Source: an uncultured Halieaceae bacterium
Lineage (GTDB): Bacteria; Pseudomonadota; Gammaproteobacteria; Pseudomonadales; Halieaceae
Length of the DNA: 48,257 nt
Direction: 5' to 3'
Assembly (NCBI GenBank): GCA_913052635.1
Contig: CAJXDE010000002.1
Coordinates: forward strand, 1 to 48,257
Positions 1-8,723 of the stretch are shown here, piece by piece; the stretch's first letter is position 1; the number at the start of each line of letters is the position of its first letter. Made by a program: the position numbers and the translations under genes. The notes beneath the pieces were generated by a model. That model saw only the letters and a list, made by a program, of their open reading frames with translations. It was not told where the DNA came from and made no database searches.

Positions 1-462
1 ATTGTCAGGCTGGATGCCCCAGTTGGTATAGCGTCCGTTCACGGGTGCTCCATTGAAGTCACCCTGCCAGAAAAGATCACCGTTGTTAGTCCAGGTCCAC
101 TGCCCCTCTCGCCCGGCATCCGACCCGCCCAGCCAAACAAACGCGGCCTCGGATCTGTCATTGGGGATGCTATTCGCAAGTTGCGCGGGGCTTAGGTGGG
201 AAATCACAGCCTCGAGAATGGCTTGGTTTTCAGCGGCCGAATCAATTCTTGCCAGATATCCCGGGTCGCCGGCTAGTGTCATCGCCTTTGCCGCAGCCGT
301 GGCTTCGCTCCATGTAGCAGGGAGCTCCACCAGTCTATAGGTGTGTCCATCGTGCTCAAAAACGAGATCAGCGCGGGCCCCTGCAGGGAGCAGCGTCAGC
401 ATGGCGACCACAGAGACAGGCGTCGCGAGCGTTTTCGCAAACTTGGCGATGGTTCTCTTCAT
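1..462 (-). CDS. Secreted C-type-lectin-like protein, 3' part missing (window edge)
   Basis: The leftward frame opens with ATG at 462-460 and runs 154 codons without a stop to the window edge, so only the N-terminal part is visible. Residues 1-29 form a signal peptide (basic MKR start, hydrophobic core ending PAGARA). The rest reads like a C-type-lectin-like fold: a HTYRLVE start, a WSEATAAAKAM helix, GYLARIDSAAENQAI, FVWLGGSDAGREGQWTWTN, and YTNWGIQPDN at the cut end, the usual lead-in to the ligand/Ca site. The fold assignment follows from this motif order. The natural ligand and the C-terminus (possibly a sorting signal) cannot be seen. An AAGGTG ribosome site lies just upstream. It stands alone, divergent from trpG. 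Confidence 0.75.
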   Translation of the reverse strand, partial: MKRTIAKFAKTLATPVSVVAMLTLLPAGARADLVFEHDGHTYRLVELPATWSEATAAAKAMTLAGDPGYLARIDSAAENQAILEAVISHLSPAQLANSIPNDRSEAAFVWLGGSDAGREGQWTWTNNGDLFWQGDFNGAPVNGRYTNWGIQPDN

Positions 463-829
463 ATAGAGAGCACCTTGCAGGGTGAAAAGGGACGTGAAGT
501 TAGCACCGGTCGGCATCTAATCGCCAGCGCTTATTCCGTATATATTGACGCCGCACCGAAGCAGATTATTCCCGCAGCCAGACTACTGGCCCTATTGTCA
601 GTGCGGTCGTTGCAGTGTCGCTATTAATAGCAGCCTAGCCCCTGGCCAGCTAGGTGCGTTAGCAGTCATATAACGGCGCTCACAGTGGGATTTTTCGCGA
701 ATTTCGGCGCATTTGCCGACTATTTTCCTGATCATTGTGCGTCGAGGCGCTTTTAGGATGCTTTTTGACCACACTTAGCGTAAAACGTCCGCATATTTGC
801 CGTTCTGAAGAGCGCATTCTGACCTACCC
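463..829. other. Divergent intergenic region, lectin-like gene / trpG
   Basis: This 367-base stretch between two divergent starts holds no convincing gene; an open frame of 94 codons crossing into it only mirrors the lectin gene. It should carry both promoters. A TTGACC box lies about 75 bases before trpG, but I find no well-spaced -10 partner, so I do not call a promoter. A short inverted repeat CCTAGC/GCTAGG sits at 634-654. No leader peptide rich in Trp codons is visible before trpG. Confidence 0.4.
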
Positions 830-1414
830 ATGATTTTAATGATCGACAACTACGACTCCTTCACCTGGAATGTCGTCCAATACCTGTGGGAACTTGGTGC
901 GGAAGTCGACGTGCAGCGCAATGACGCAATCAGTCTGGCGGACATTGAAGCCCGGGCGCCTGAGGGTATTTGCATCTCGCCCGGCCCCTGCTCACCCAAG
1001 GAGGCAGGCATTTCCATGTCGGTGATCGAACACTTCGCTGGTAAAGTGCCGATATTCGGCATCTGTCTCGGACAGCAGAGCATTGGTGCCGTCTTTGGTG
1101 GTCAGATCGTGCGCGCGCAAAAAGTGATGCATGGCAAGACCAGCCCGATCTATCACACCGGTGAAGGCGTGTTCAGAGACCTGCCCAGTCCATTCACCGC
1201 TACCCGCTATCACAGCCTCGTGGTCGACGCAGACTCGCTGCCCGACTGCCTCGAGGTCACTGCCTGGACAGAGGACGACAGCGGGAATCAAGAGGCGATC
1301 ATGGGGCTGCGTCACCGTGAACTCGATATTGAGGGCGTGCAGTTTCATCCCGAGTCTATTCTCTCCGAACATGGCCACGCCATGTTGGATCAGTTTCTGG
1401 CACGATGTTCGTGA
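830..1414 (+). CDS. trpG: Anthranilate synthase glutaminase subunit TrpG (may also serve PabA)
   Basis: Class I glutamine amidotransferase, 194 aa, which releases ammonia from glutamine for anthranilate synthesis from chorismate with TrpE. Visible motifs: [11 protein letters not shown] at the N-terminus, [11 protein letters not shown] at 50-60, the nucleophile elbow GICLGQQ with Cys79, and QFHPES with His173 and Glu175, so the catalytic triad is complete. Length is normal for a stand-alone subunit. trpD follows 21 bases downstream and trpC overlaps trpD, giving a trpGDC unit with trpE elsewhere, the arrangement known from Pseudomonas. Such subunits often also serve 4-amino-4-deoxychorismate synthase (folate); the sequence does not exclude that. 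Confidence 0.95.
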   Translation: MILMIDNYDSFTWNVVQYLWELGAEVDVQRNDAISLADIEARAPEGICISPGPCSPKEAGISMSVIEHFAGKVPIFGICLGQQSIGAVFGGQIVRAQKVMHGKTSPIYHTGEGVFRDLPSPFTATRYHSLVVDADSLPDCLEVTAWTEDDSGNQEAIMGLRHRELDIEGVQFHPESILSEHGHAMLDQFLARCS

Positions 1415-1435
1415 GTCAATAATGGGCACGAAAAT

Positions 1436-2491
1436 ATGACGCTGCAGCAGGCACTCGAGCAATGGGTGGAGGGGAGAGATATCTCCCGAGAATCGATGCG
1501 CGCCGTTATGACGAAGGTGATGATAGGCGAGGCGTCTCAAGCACAGATTGGTGCGTTGTTAGTAGCCCTGCGCATGAAAGGCGAGGCCATCGAAGAAATC
1601 GCTGGTGCCGCAGAGGTGATGCGCGACTTAGTGACCCCTGTCTCCATAGCCGGTAAACATGTGATCGACCTTGTGGGAACGGGGGGTGATGGTGCCAACT
1701 TGTTCAATGTGTCGACCGCTGCGACGTTTGTTGCCGCCGCTGCGGGCGCGCAGGTCGCCAAGCACGGCAATAGGTCGGTCTCGAGCAGCAGCGGTTCATC
1801 TGATGTACTCGAGGCGTTGGGGGTAAACCTCGATGTAAGCGCTCAGCAGATCACCCTCTGCGTTCAGGAAGTGGGCTTGGGTTTTATGTTTGCGCCGGCG
1901 CATCACGGGGCCATGAAGCACGCTGTCGGCCCGCGACAAGAGCTCGGTCTGCGCACCCTCTTTAACGTGCTAGGCCCGCTGACGAATCCTGCAAAGGTGA
2001 AACGACAGGTGCTTGGTGTATACGACTCGGCGCTCTGCGAGCCCCTGACTGAGGTGCTGGTCCGGTTAGGCAGTGAGCATGCACTGGTCCTTCACAGCGA
2101 CGACGGGCTCGATGAGATTTCCATCGCAGCCAACACGCTAGGCTATGAATGCAAAGCCGGTGAAATCTCGCCGATAGATATTGATCCCGCCGCTTTGGGT
2201 CATGCTCATGACAGCTTGAACGGCTTGCAGGTAGAGACCGCAGAGCACTCTGCGAGTCTGATTCGGTCCGCACTTGGTGGCGACGAAGATGCGGTCAGCA
2301 TCAAGGCGCGCTCTATGATTACGCTGAATGCAGGCGCCGGGATTTATGTATCGGGGGTAACTGACTCGCTGCCTTCAGGTATTGTTGCCGCCGAAAAAGC
2401 GATGGCCTCAGGTGCTGCTGCGCAAAAACTCGAGGCGTTCGTCGCTTTCACGCAGGCTTTCGCTCAAGAGCAAGCCGTAGCACCTGGCTGA
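1436..2491 (+). CDS. trpD: Anthranilate phosphoribosyltransferase TrpD
   Basis: 351 aa, the normal family length. It transfers phosphoribose from PRPP to anthranilate, the second step of tryptophan synthesis. Diagnostic motifs: GTGGDG at 81-86 (PRPP/diphosphate loop), NVST at 91-94, and [15 protein letters not shown] at 109-123, which carries the anthranilate-binding surface; the Ser-rich version of this loop is also seen in Pseudomonas TrpD. The ATG lies 21 bases after trpG and the stop overlaps the trpC start by one base (TGATG), so translation of the last two genes is probably coupled. Confidence 0.96.
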   Translation: MTLQQALEQWVEGRDISRESMRAVMTKVMIGEASQAQIGALLVALRMKGEAIEEIAGAAEVMRDLVTPVSIAGKHVIDLVGTGGDGANLFNVSTAATFVAAAAGAQVAKHGNRSVSSSSGSSDVLEALGVNLDVSAQQITLCVQEVGLGFMFAPAHHGAMKHAVGPRQELGLRTLFNVLGPLTNPAKVKRQVLGVYDSALCEPLTEVLVRLGSEHALVLHSDDGLDEISIAANTLGYECKAGEISPIDIDPAALGHAHDSLNGLQVETAEHSASLIRSALGGDEDAVSIKARSMITLNAGAGIYVSGVTDSLPSGIVAAEKAMASGAAAQKLEAFVAFTQAFAQEQAVAPG

Positions 2492-3303
2492 TGACTACCA
2501 AGCTTGCCGCACCCACGGTGCTCAAAAAGATTTTCGACCGCAAGATAGAAGAGGTCGCCGAGCGCAAGCAGCTGCGGTCGCTCGGAGAGCTCGAACAACT
2601 GGCAACCCGCGCGGACCCGCCCAGGGGCTTTCGGCACGCGCTTTCTGATCGTGTGGCGCAGGGCCAGGCGGCAGTCATTGCCGAGATCAAAAAGGCGAGC
2701 CCCAGCAAAGGAGTGATTCGCGAGGAGTTCCATCCCGCCGAGATTGGCGCCAGCTATGAGTCGGGCGGTGCCGCCTGTTTATCGGTGTTGACCGATATCG
2801 ATTTTTTTCAAGGGGCAGACGACTACTTGCAGGCCGCTCGGGGCGCCTGCTCACTGCCAGTGTTGCGCAAGGATTTTACCCTCGACCCGTATCAGATTTG
2901 GGAAGCGAGGGCGATTGGCGCCGATGCTATCCTGCTGATTGTGGCCTGTCTGGAGTTGCCGCATCTCAAGGATCTTCACGACTGTGCCTGTGAGGCAGGG
3001 CTGGATGTGCTGGTCGAGGTCCACGACGAGGCGGAGCTCGACGAGGCCCTGACACTGGGTGGTGATCTTATCGGGATCAATAACCGAGATCTGCATACGT
3101 TCGAGATGAGTCTCGATACGACCTATGGATTATTAGAGCACATACCTGCCGGAGTGCAGGTGGTAACCGAGAGCGGATTCAGTTCCGCAGCACAGGTCTT
3201 GGAGATGCGCGGGCGTGGGGTGCACACCTTTCTTATTGGAGAGACCTTTATGCGGGCTGAAGACCCGGGCGTTGCTCTGGCGACCATGTTCACCGGTGGC
3301 TGA
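2491..3303 (+). CDS. trpC: Indole-3-glycerol-phosphate synthase TrpC
   Basis: 270 aa TIM-barrel enzyme that closes the indole ring of carboxyphenylaminodeoxyribulose phosphate. Seen in order: [11 protein letters not shown] at 64-74 with the catalytic lysine, SVLTDIDFF near 98-106, LRKDF at 125-129, LVEVH at 174-178, INNRDL at 196-201 and TESGF at 226-230, the phosphate-binding end of the barrel. It is monofunctional: there is no fused TrpF domain. It ends the trpGDC unit; the next segment is a decayed gene, so the operon probably ends here. Confidence 0.96.
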   Translation: MTTKLAAPTVLKKIFDRKIEEVAERKQLRSLGELEQLATRADPPRGFRHALSDRVAQGQAAVIAEIKKASPSKGVIREEFHPAEIGASYESGGAACLSVLTDIDFFQGADDYLQAARGACSLPVLRKDFTLDPYQIWEARAIGADAILLIVACLELPHLKDLHDCACEAGLDVLVEVHDEAELDEALTLGGDLIGINNRDLHTFEMSLDTTYGLLEHIPAGVQVVTESGFSSAAQVLEMRGRGVHTFLIGETFMRAEDPGVALATMFTGG

Positions 3304-3316
3304 TTTGGCAGATTAG

Positions 3317-3577
3317 TTGGACAGCGGAGGAATTTCGGGTAGCAAAGCGGATTTTGTATCGCGCATGTTTGGCCCTCACTACGCAGTGGATCAAGACCCG
3401 GTGATGGGATCGGCACGCTACCCGCTATCACCGTTTTGGTCATAGCGATTGGGAAGATCGGCGCTTTCTGCTCAGCACTGTTCCGCCCGTGGAGGCAGGC
3501 TCACCTGTGTTGTCGACGGTAACTGGGTGAAGCTAGTTGGTCACGCCGACACTCTTGCGGCTGGGCGCGTCACATAG
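3317..3577 (+). pseudogene. Decayed PhzF-family isomerase/epimerase, C-terminal remnant
   Basis: No intact gene lies between trpC and the SPOR protein, but one rightward frame still reads as the C-terminal third of a PhzF-family protein (diaminopimelate-epimerase fold): KADFVSRMFGPHYAVDQDPV, then MGSARYPLSPFWS, an in-frame TAG at 3443-3445, RLGRSALSAQHCSARGG and LTCVVDGNWVKLVGHA, ending at TAG 3575-3577. The family consensus here is roughly FVSRFFAP...DEDPVTGSAHC.LAPYW followed by SARGG. The HC pair has become RY and VTGS has become VMGS. The N-terminal two thirds are gone; a stop at 3314-3316 precedes the fragment. The assignment is from remembered family motifs. The internal stop and truncation are seen directly. 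Confidence 0.7.
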
Positions 3578-3579
3578 CC

Positions 3580-3597
3580 CATGTCCGGATGGACATG
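3580..3597 (+). terminator. Short hairpin after the PhzF remnant
   Basis: A perfect 7-bp stem CATGTCC/GGACATG closes a GGAT loop three bases after the last stop of the decayed gene. A TTTT run follows six bases later, so this may be a leftover intrinsic terminator, now also able to serve trpGDC. The U-tract is short and offset, so it is a weak call. Confidence 0.35.
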
Positions 3598-3756
3598 ACC
3601 TAGTTTTGCCAGCCGTATTAATATGGGACACCCTGCCGTGGGCCCGAGCTAAGCTATCGGGCGCGCAGCTGCTACACTGGTAATGGGTAGCCTAGATAGT
3701 CACAGGTGACGTTACAGCAGCTGCTCGGAAGATGCCGCGAGGTCATGCGACTAAGT

Positions 3757-4905
3757 TTAGTTACCGGAGGGGAGTTCTCCTACCCACAGCGGACCCGTGC
3801 CGTAATCCGTTTCCAGTTCTTGTGCGAAATCCTTAGCGGCGACTTTGGAGTCAAAGCCAGTCAACCTCACGCGGTTCAGGGTGATGCCTTCGGATGTCTG
3901 TATCTTCGTAACTGAGACGTCGTAACCAGAGTTCTGCAATCTGAGGATCCAGGTGTTGGCGGACTGCGAACTGGCGTAGGCGCCGATATTGATAAACCAT
4001 CCGCCAGTACCGGAAGGCGTCGCTTCGCTACTTTCGTTGCGACCAGGCTCGTCGTCCTGCGCTGCTAGAGCGGTTGTCGGAACCGATGCCGCGACAGTTG
4101 CCTTGGTATCATCACTCTCCCCAGTCGCCTCTCCGGTTATTGGTGCATTTCTGAGCTTGGCCATCGCCGCATTGTAGTCTCGGTAAAGGGTGTCGAGCTG
4201 CAGTTTGAGGGCCGCGTTCTCGACTTCCAGCTCGGCGACGGTTTTGGCGTCGAGCGCTGCTGATTCCCTGGTGCGAGCTTGGGTTTGTTTCAACTCGGTA
4301 ATGCGAGTTTGCAGGGTGACGCGTTCCTGGAACAGGTCCCAGCCTCCAAGGCCTATCAGCGCAAGTGCAATGCCGCCGAAGACTATGGGCCAGACTGCAC
4401 GGGTTGTGGGCGCGGGATTTTCAAGGTCGGAGTCAATGAGAGAGGCTTGCTCGTTCTCTCCGACATCGTATTCATCATCAGACTTGGCTAGATCACCCTC
4501 ATAGTCGCCGTCTTCGTACTCATCCTGCTCCCAGCTGTCCTCATCATTATCATCATCGTCGTAAAGCCCAGATTCGGCGTTCTCCTGGCCGGTGTTGGTT
4601 GATTCGCGGTCCTCTGATGCTGCTTCCGAGACATCGCTCTGAGGGTTAATTGCTGCAGCCAAGCCGGTATCGATCAACCAGTCTGTTCCTGACTCTGCAA
4701 TGTCATCAGTGTCTTCGTCTGTCCGCGCCGCTGAAAAGTCGTCGGCTTGGTCAGCGCTCGGATCTGTCTCTACAAGCGGGCTATCTGCTGTGCCTTCGGT
4801 GTTGTCTGTCGTCTCGGTGGCCTCTCCGATCAGCTCCTCGTCCAGCGAGGCTTCTGATGCCGAGTCCGCTTCGTCACGTTGATTCTCTTCTTCGTTATTA
4901 TTCAT
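3757..4905 (-). CDS. SPOR-domain inner-membrane protein with long acidic cytoplasmic tail
   Basis: 382 aa from the ATG at 4905-4903, preceded by GGGAG at good spacing; an in-frame TTG five codons earlier has no such site. Layout: an extremely Asp/Glu-rich, low-complexity cytoplasmic region (about 1-165), one transmembrane helix (about 170-190, AVWPIVFGGIALALIGLGG), a coiled coil (about 195-255), a Ser/Thr/Gly linker, and a C-terminal SPOR domain (about 302-377) beginning WFINIGAYASSQSANTWI. SPOR domains bind denuded peptidoglycan at the division septum, so a periplasmic cell-wall or division role is inferred. The order TM, coil, SPOR resembles DedD/FtsN-like proteins, but the acidic tail does not. 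It stands alone between the trp region and coq7. Confidence 0.85.
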   Translation of the reverse strand: MNNNEEENQRDEADSASEASLDEELIGEATETTDNTEGTADSPLVETDPSADQADDFSAARTDEDTDDIAESGTDWLIDTGLAAAINPQSDVSEAASEDRESTNTGQENAESGLYDDDDNDEDSWEQDEYEDGDYEGDLAKSDDEYDVGENEQASLIDSDLENPAPTTRAVWPIVFGGIALALIGLGGWDLFQERVTLQTRITELKQTQARTRESAALDAKTVAELEVENAALKLQLDTLYRDYNAAMAKLRNAPITGEATGESDDTKATVAASVPTTALAAQDDEPGRNESSEATPSGTGGWFINIGAYASSQSANTWILRLQNSGYDVSVTKIQTSEGITLNRVRLTGFDSKVAAKDFAQELETDYGTGPLWVGELPSGN

Positions 4906-5113
4906 AGTGATCGCTCCCAAACATAGCTAGAACAACTCGTCGGTTAGTTGACAGCCCTCGCGGCGGTGTGTTCCGCAACAGCTTGATTGCCTAATGGCAG
5001 GAATGATGTGAGTGATATGAAGGCAGTGTTACTGGCTGTTTCGGCATGGATTTCACCCCTTCTTATGATTATGTGGAGGCTAAAACATCTCGCTGAGTAA
5101 CGCTACTTAGATA

Positions 5114-5158
5114 TTAGGTGCCAGAAATGCATCTGGGCGGCAACTCTGTTGCACCTAA
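5114..5158 (-). repeat. Inverted repeat overlapping the coq7 stop codon
   Basis: TTAGGTGC (5114-5121) and GCACCTAA (5151-5158) form a perfect 8-bp inverted repeat. The 29-base interior holds GCAAC-TCT-GTTGC (5140-5152) and a weaker CAGA/TCTG pair, so the transcript could fold as a branched hairpin. One arm covers the coq7 stop codon. It may terminate or protect the end of the dusB-to-coq7 transcript; no U-tract follows on the leftward strand. Confidence 0.35.
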
Positions 5159-5832
5159 ATCCAGTAGGTGGTCCGGGTCATCAGCTGGCTCGCCAGCGTC
5201 ATCACAGCCTTCACAGGGCGCGGGAACTCCTCGCCACCGTGCTTCAGCGCTTCTGCGCCGTGACGCTCCTCATCATTCAGCATCTGCTGCAGAATTAATT
5301 GAGACTTGCGATCCCCGCCCGGCAAGGCTTTCAGGTGCGCCCGCAGATGGCTGGCCACGCGCTCCTCGGTGGCGTGCACAAACCCCAGGCTGACCTTATC
5401 GCCCGCTGCGGCAGTGGCAGCACCTAGTGCAAAAGAGGCAGCGTAAAACAGGGGGTTCAGGCGACTGGGTTCGGCATCGAGCTCGGCCATTCTCGCCTTG
5501 CACCAAGCCAGATGATCCGCTTCCTCCCGCGCGGCACTGAGGAGCTTCTCTCGCGTCTCGTCCGAGCGGGCAGCCAGCGCCTGTCCCTGATAGAGAGCCT
5601 GCGCGCAGACCTCTCCGGTATGGTTCACCCGCATCAAGGCAGCGGCATGCTCGCGCTCGCGTGTGCTCAGCTTGGGCTCTTCGTGGCCGACTGACGGGGA
5701 GGGTCGCGATGCAGCCTCGGGGAGGGAGATGGATGCGCCTGCCAACTGACGAAGCCGCTTATCGACTCGACTTAAAAGGCGGTCGATGCCATCAAGGGGT
5801 CTTCGCGATGAGGTGCGAGTGAGTTCAGTCAT
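5155..5832 (-). CDS. coq7: 2-polyprenyl-3-methyl-6-methoxy-benzoquinol hydroxylase Coq7
   Basis: 225 aa di-iron monooxygenase for the hydroxylation late in ubiquinone synthesis; it replaces UbiF in many Proteobacteria. The carboxylate/histidine ligands are all visible: MRVNHTGEVCAQALYQGQ with Glu74, AREEADHL with Glu103/Glu104 and His107, FVHATEERVASHL with Glu156, and LNDEERHGAEA with Glu188 and His191. The first 55 residues are a variable extension. It ends the leftward gene series dusB-fis-purH-purD-coq7, nine bases after purD. It shows the organism makes ubiquinone aerobically. Confidence 0.93.
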   Translation of the reverse strand: MTELTRTSSRRPLDGIDRLLSRVDKRLRQLAGASISLPEAASRPSPSVGHEEPKLSTREREHAAALMRVNHTGEVCAQALYQGQALAARSDETREKLLSAAREEADHLAWCKARMAELDAEPSRLNPLFYAASFALGAATAAAGDKVSLGFVHATEERVASHLRAHLKALPGGDRKSQLILQQMLNDEERHGAEALKHGGEEFPRPVKAVMTLASQLMTRTTYWI

Positions 5833-5841
5833 GGCTCAATC

Positions 5842-7119
5842 TTAACGATTTATGGCGCGCCAACCAATATCCCGGCGGCAGACCATGCCCTCCCAGCTAA
5901 TCTGATCGACACCGGCATAGGCCGCCGCAATGGCATCAGTGATGGAATCGCCGAGCGCGCTGACGCAGAGAACGCGGCCGCCTTGCGTCACCACGCTGTC
6001 ACCCATTTGTTGCGTGCCGGCGTGGAAGACCCTGGTAGTGGCCGGCCATTCCGCGTTCAGGCCTTTAATCTCGTGGCCCTTTTCATAAGAACCGGGGTAA
6101 CCCTCCGCGGCCAATACCACGCCCACAGCGGGTCGGGGATCCCAGTCTGCAGTTATCTCGTCCAGTCGGCCATCTAGCGCTGCAAGGCACAGCGCGCCGA
6201 GATCGCCTCTTAGACGGTGCATAATGGGCTGAGTTTCCGGGTCGCCAAAACGACAGTTGTACTCGATGATCGAGGGATTCCCCTCCGCATCAATCATGAG
6301 CCCGGCGTAGAGAAAGCCGGTATAGGGGTGTCCTTCTGCCGCCATGCCCTGCACAGTGGGTAGGATCACCCGCTCCATCACTTTGGCGAAGACGGCGTCG
6401 GTCACAACCGGTGCCGGGGAGTAGGCACCCATGCCGCCGGTATTGGGGCCGGTATCTCCTTCACCAATACGTTTGTGATCCTGAGAGGTGGCCATAGGCA
6501 GCACATGCTCGCCATCGACCATCACGATAAAGCTGGCTTCTTCGCCCTCAAGAAAGCCTTCTACGACAACCCGCGCTCCGGCGTCACCAAACTTGTTATC
6601 GGCGAGCATATCGTGGATGGCGGCCTCGGCCTCATCCAGCGTCATCGCCACAATAACCCCTTTCCCTGCAGCGAGGCCGTCGGCCTTTATGACAATCGGT
6701 GCGCCTTGCTCCTGGACATAGGCCAAAGCCGGTTCGATGCTGGTAAAAACGGCGTAGGACGCGGTGGGGATGTTGTGCCGCGCAAGAAAATCCTTGGTAA
6801 AGGACTTACTGCCCTCCAACTGCGCGGCACCGGCAGTGGGGCCAAAGCAGGGCAGATTAAGCTCTGCGAATCGATCCACGACGCCGGCAACCAATGGTGC
6901 CTCCGGGCCGATGACGGTCAGTGCGCAGTCCTGATCCCGGGCAAATTGCGCGAGGCCTTCGATGTCCATAGGATCAAGTGGCACATTTTCAAGTTTCGGT
7001 TCGAGTGCCGTGCCGGCGTTGCCCGGCGCCACATACACCCGCGCGACCGAGTCCGGTTCGGCCAGCTTCCACGCCAGCGCGTGCTCGCGCCCGCCACTCC
7101 CCACAACCAGAATATTCAT
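5842..7119 (-). CDS. purD: Phosphoribosylamine-glycine ligase PurD
   Basis: 425 aa ATP-grasp enzyme forming glycinamide ribonucleotide, the second step of purine synthesis. It opens with MNILVVGSGGREHALAWKL, the N-domain loop, followed by TVIGPEAPLVAG, the ATP-grasp segment VIKADGLAAGKGV, GDTGPNTGGMGAYSPAP, and EYNCRFGDPETQP with metal ligands. Full length and complete, with no fused PurM/PurN domains, as usual in Proteobacteria. It is 26 bases downstream of purH and nine bases upstream of coq7 and is probably cotranscribed with both. Confidence 0.97.
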   Translation of the reverse strand: MNILVVGSGGREHALAWKLAEPDSVARVYVAPGNAGTALEPKLENVPLDPMDIEGLAQFARDQDCALTVIGPEAPLVAGVVDRFAELNLPCFGPTAGAAQLEGSKSFTKDFLARHNIPTASYAVFTSIEPALAYVQEQGAPIVIKADGLAAGKGVIVAMTLDEAEAAIHDMLADNKFGDAGARVVVEGFLEGEEASFIVMVDGEHVLPMATSQDHKRIGEGDTGPNTGGMGAYSPAPVVTDAVFAKVMERVILPTVQGMAAEGHPYTGFLYAGLMIDAEGNPSIIEYNCRFGDPETQPIMHRLRGDLGALCLAALDGRLDEITADWDPRPAVGVVLAAEGYPGSYEKGHEIKGLNAEWPATTRVFHAGTQQMGDSVVTQGGRVLCVSALGDSITDAIAAAYAGVDQISWEGMVCRRDIGWRAINR

Positions 7120-7145
7120 ACGGCGGTCTCGCTTTGATTCACTGA

Positions 7146-8720
7146 TCAGTGCCGGAAATGGCGCATGCCGGAAAACACCATGGCCATGCCCGCCTCGTTT
7201 GCCGCCGCGATCACTTCTTCGTCCCGCATGGAGCCACCTGGCTGAATCACTGCGGCGATCCCGCGCTCCGCTGCATTGTCGATACCATCTCGGAACGGGA
7301 AGAAGGCGTCGGAGGCCATCACCGCTCCTTTAACTTTCAGGCCCGCGTGCTCTGCCTTGATCGCGGCGATGCGCGCAGAGTTCACCCGCGACATTTGGCC
7401 GGCGCCCACGCCAATCGTGCGCTGGTTGGCGGCATAAATGATCGCATTGCTTTTCACGAACTTGGCCACTTTCCAGGCGAACAGTAAGTCGTCCCACTCG
7501 GCGTCGGTAGGTGCGCGCTCGGTGGCCACCGTGACATCTGACCGGGTGACCATGCCGTCGTCGCGATCCTGAACTAGCAGCCCGCCGTTGACCCGTTTGA
7601 AGTCTCTGGCAGAGGCGGGGGCAGCCCACGCGCCGGTGCGCAGTAACCGTATGTTTTCCTTCGTTGCAACGGCTGCGATGGCGTCGGCGGATATTTCGGG
7701 CGCAATGATCACTTCAATAAACTGGCGCTCGACTATCGCCGCTGCAGTGGCGCCATCCAGCTCGCGGTTAAACGCAATGATGCCGCCAAACGCCGACTCG
7801 GTATCCGTGTGAAAGGCGAGGTCGTAGGCGCTTATCAAATCCGGCGCGACCGCCACACCGCAGGGGTTGGCGTGTTTGACAATCACGCAGGCCGGCGCGT
7901 CGAAGCTCTTTGCGCACTCCAGTGCGGCGTCGGTGTCTGCGACGTTGTTGTATGAGAGTGCTTTGCCCTGCAGCTGCTCGGCACTGCTGATGCCCACCTC
8001 GGCCTGTCGCGCCTCGCGGTAAAAAGCGGCGCTCTGGTGGGGGTTTTCCCCGTAGCGCATCTCCTGCAACTTTTCGAGCTGCAGGTTGAAGGTCCGCGGG
8101 TAGTCCTTAGAGCAACCCTCGACCAGGCCGCCAAAGTGATTGGCGATCATGCCGTCATAAGCGGCGGTGTGCTCATAGGCGCGAATGGCAAGATCAAATC
8201 GTGTTGCCAGCGTGGTGTGGCCGTCATGCGATTCGAGTTCACTTAGGATGCGATCGTAGTCGCCGGCCGATACCACAATGGCGACGTCGCGGTGGTTCTT
8301 CGCTGCCGCACGGACCATGGTGGGTCCGCCGATATCAATATTTTCCACTGCGTCTTCCAAGGTGCAGTCTGGGTGTGCGACGGTGGCCTCGAACGGATAC
8401 AAATTCACTACGACCAGATCGATAGGCGGGATTTCGTATGCGGACATCACTTCATCGTCTGTGCCGCGCCGGCCCAGAATGCCGCCATGAATCTTGGGGT
8501 GCAGGGTTTTCACGCGACCATCCATCATCTCGGGAAATCCGGTGTGATCGGAGACTTCCACTACGCTAAGTCCCTCTTCGCGGAGCAGCCGGCAGGTGCC
8601 GCCGGTCGAGAGAATCTCGACTTTGCGTGCCGCCAGTGTGCGGGCGAAATCAACGATGCCGGTTTTATCCGAAACACTGATGAGGGCACGCCTCAGGGGG
8701 GCCAGTCCGGCTTCGCTCAT
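7146..8720 (-). CDS. purH: Bifunctional AICAR transformylase / IMP cyclohydrolase PurH
   Basis: 524 aa, normal length for the bifunctional enzyme that finishes IMP synthesis. The N-terminal cyclohydrolase (MGS-like) domain begins [19 protein letters not shown] and includes [29 protein letters not shown] and [13 protein letters not shown]. The C-terminal transformylase domain has LRYGENPHQ as [31 protein letters not shown] with the Lys-His pair, [15 protein letters not shown] and [20 protein letters not shown]. It starts three bases after the fis stop, with an AAAGGGAAA site inside the end of fis, so the two are coupled. Confidence 0.97.
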   Translation of the reverse strand: MSEAGLAPLRRALISVSDKTGIVDFARTLAARKVEILSTGGTCRLLREEGLSVVEVSDHTGFPEMMDGRVKTLHPKIHGGILGRRGTDDEVMSAYEIPPIDLVVVNLYPFEATVAHPDCTLEDAVENIDIGGPTMVRAAAKNHRDVAIVVSAGDYDRILSELESHDGHTTLATRFDLAIRAYEHTAAYDGMIANHFGGLVEGCSKDYPRTFNLQLEKLQEMRYGENPHQSAAFYREARQAEVGISSAEQLQGKALSYNNVADTDAALECAKSFDAPACVIVKHANPCGVAVAPDLISAYDLAFHTDTESAFGGIIAFNRELDGATAAAIVERQFIEVIIAPEISADAIAAVATKENIRLLRTGAWAAPASARDFKRVNGGLLVQDRDDGMVTRSDVTVATERAPTDAEWDDLLFAWKVAKFVKSNAIIYAANQRTIGVGAGQMSRVNSARIAAIKAEHAGLKVKGAVMASDAFFPFRDGIDNAAERGIAAVIQPGGSMRDEEVIAAANEAGMAMVFSGMRHFRH

Positions 8721-8723
8721 GGT

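Noticed and set aside
3670-3680. TACACT box as a promoter for a rightward gene
   Set aside because: No -35 partner at a fitting distance and no rightward gene follows.
5114-5158. Integron attC-like recombination site
   Set aside because: The branched hairpin lacks the RYYYAAC/GTTRRRY ends, and there is no integrase or cassette array.
6475-7137. Rightward 220-codon open frame
   Set aside because: It lies fully inside purD on the other strand, with no recognisable domain; it is a mirror of high-GC codon use.
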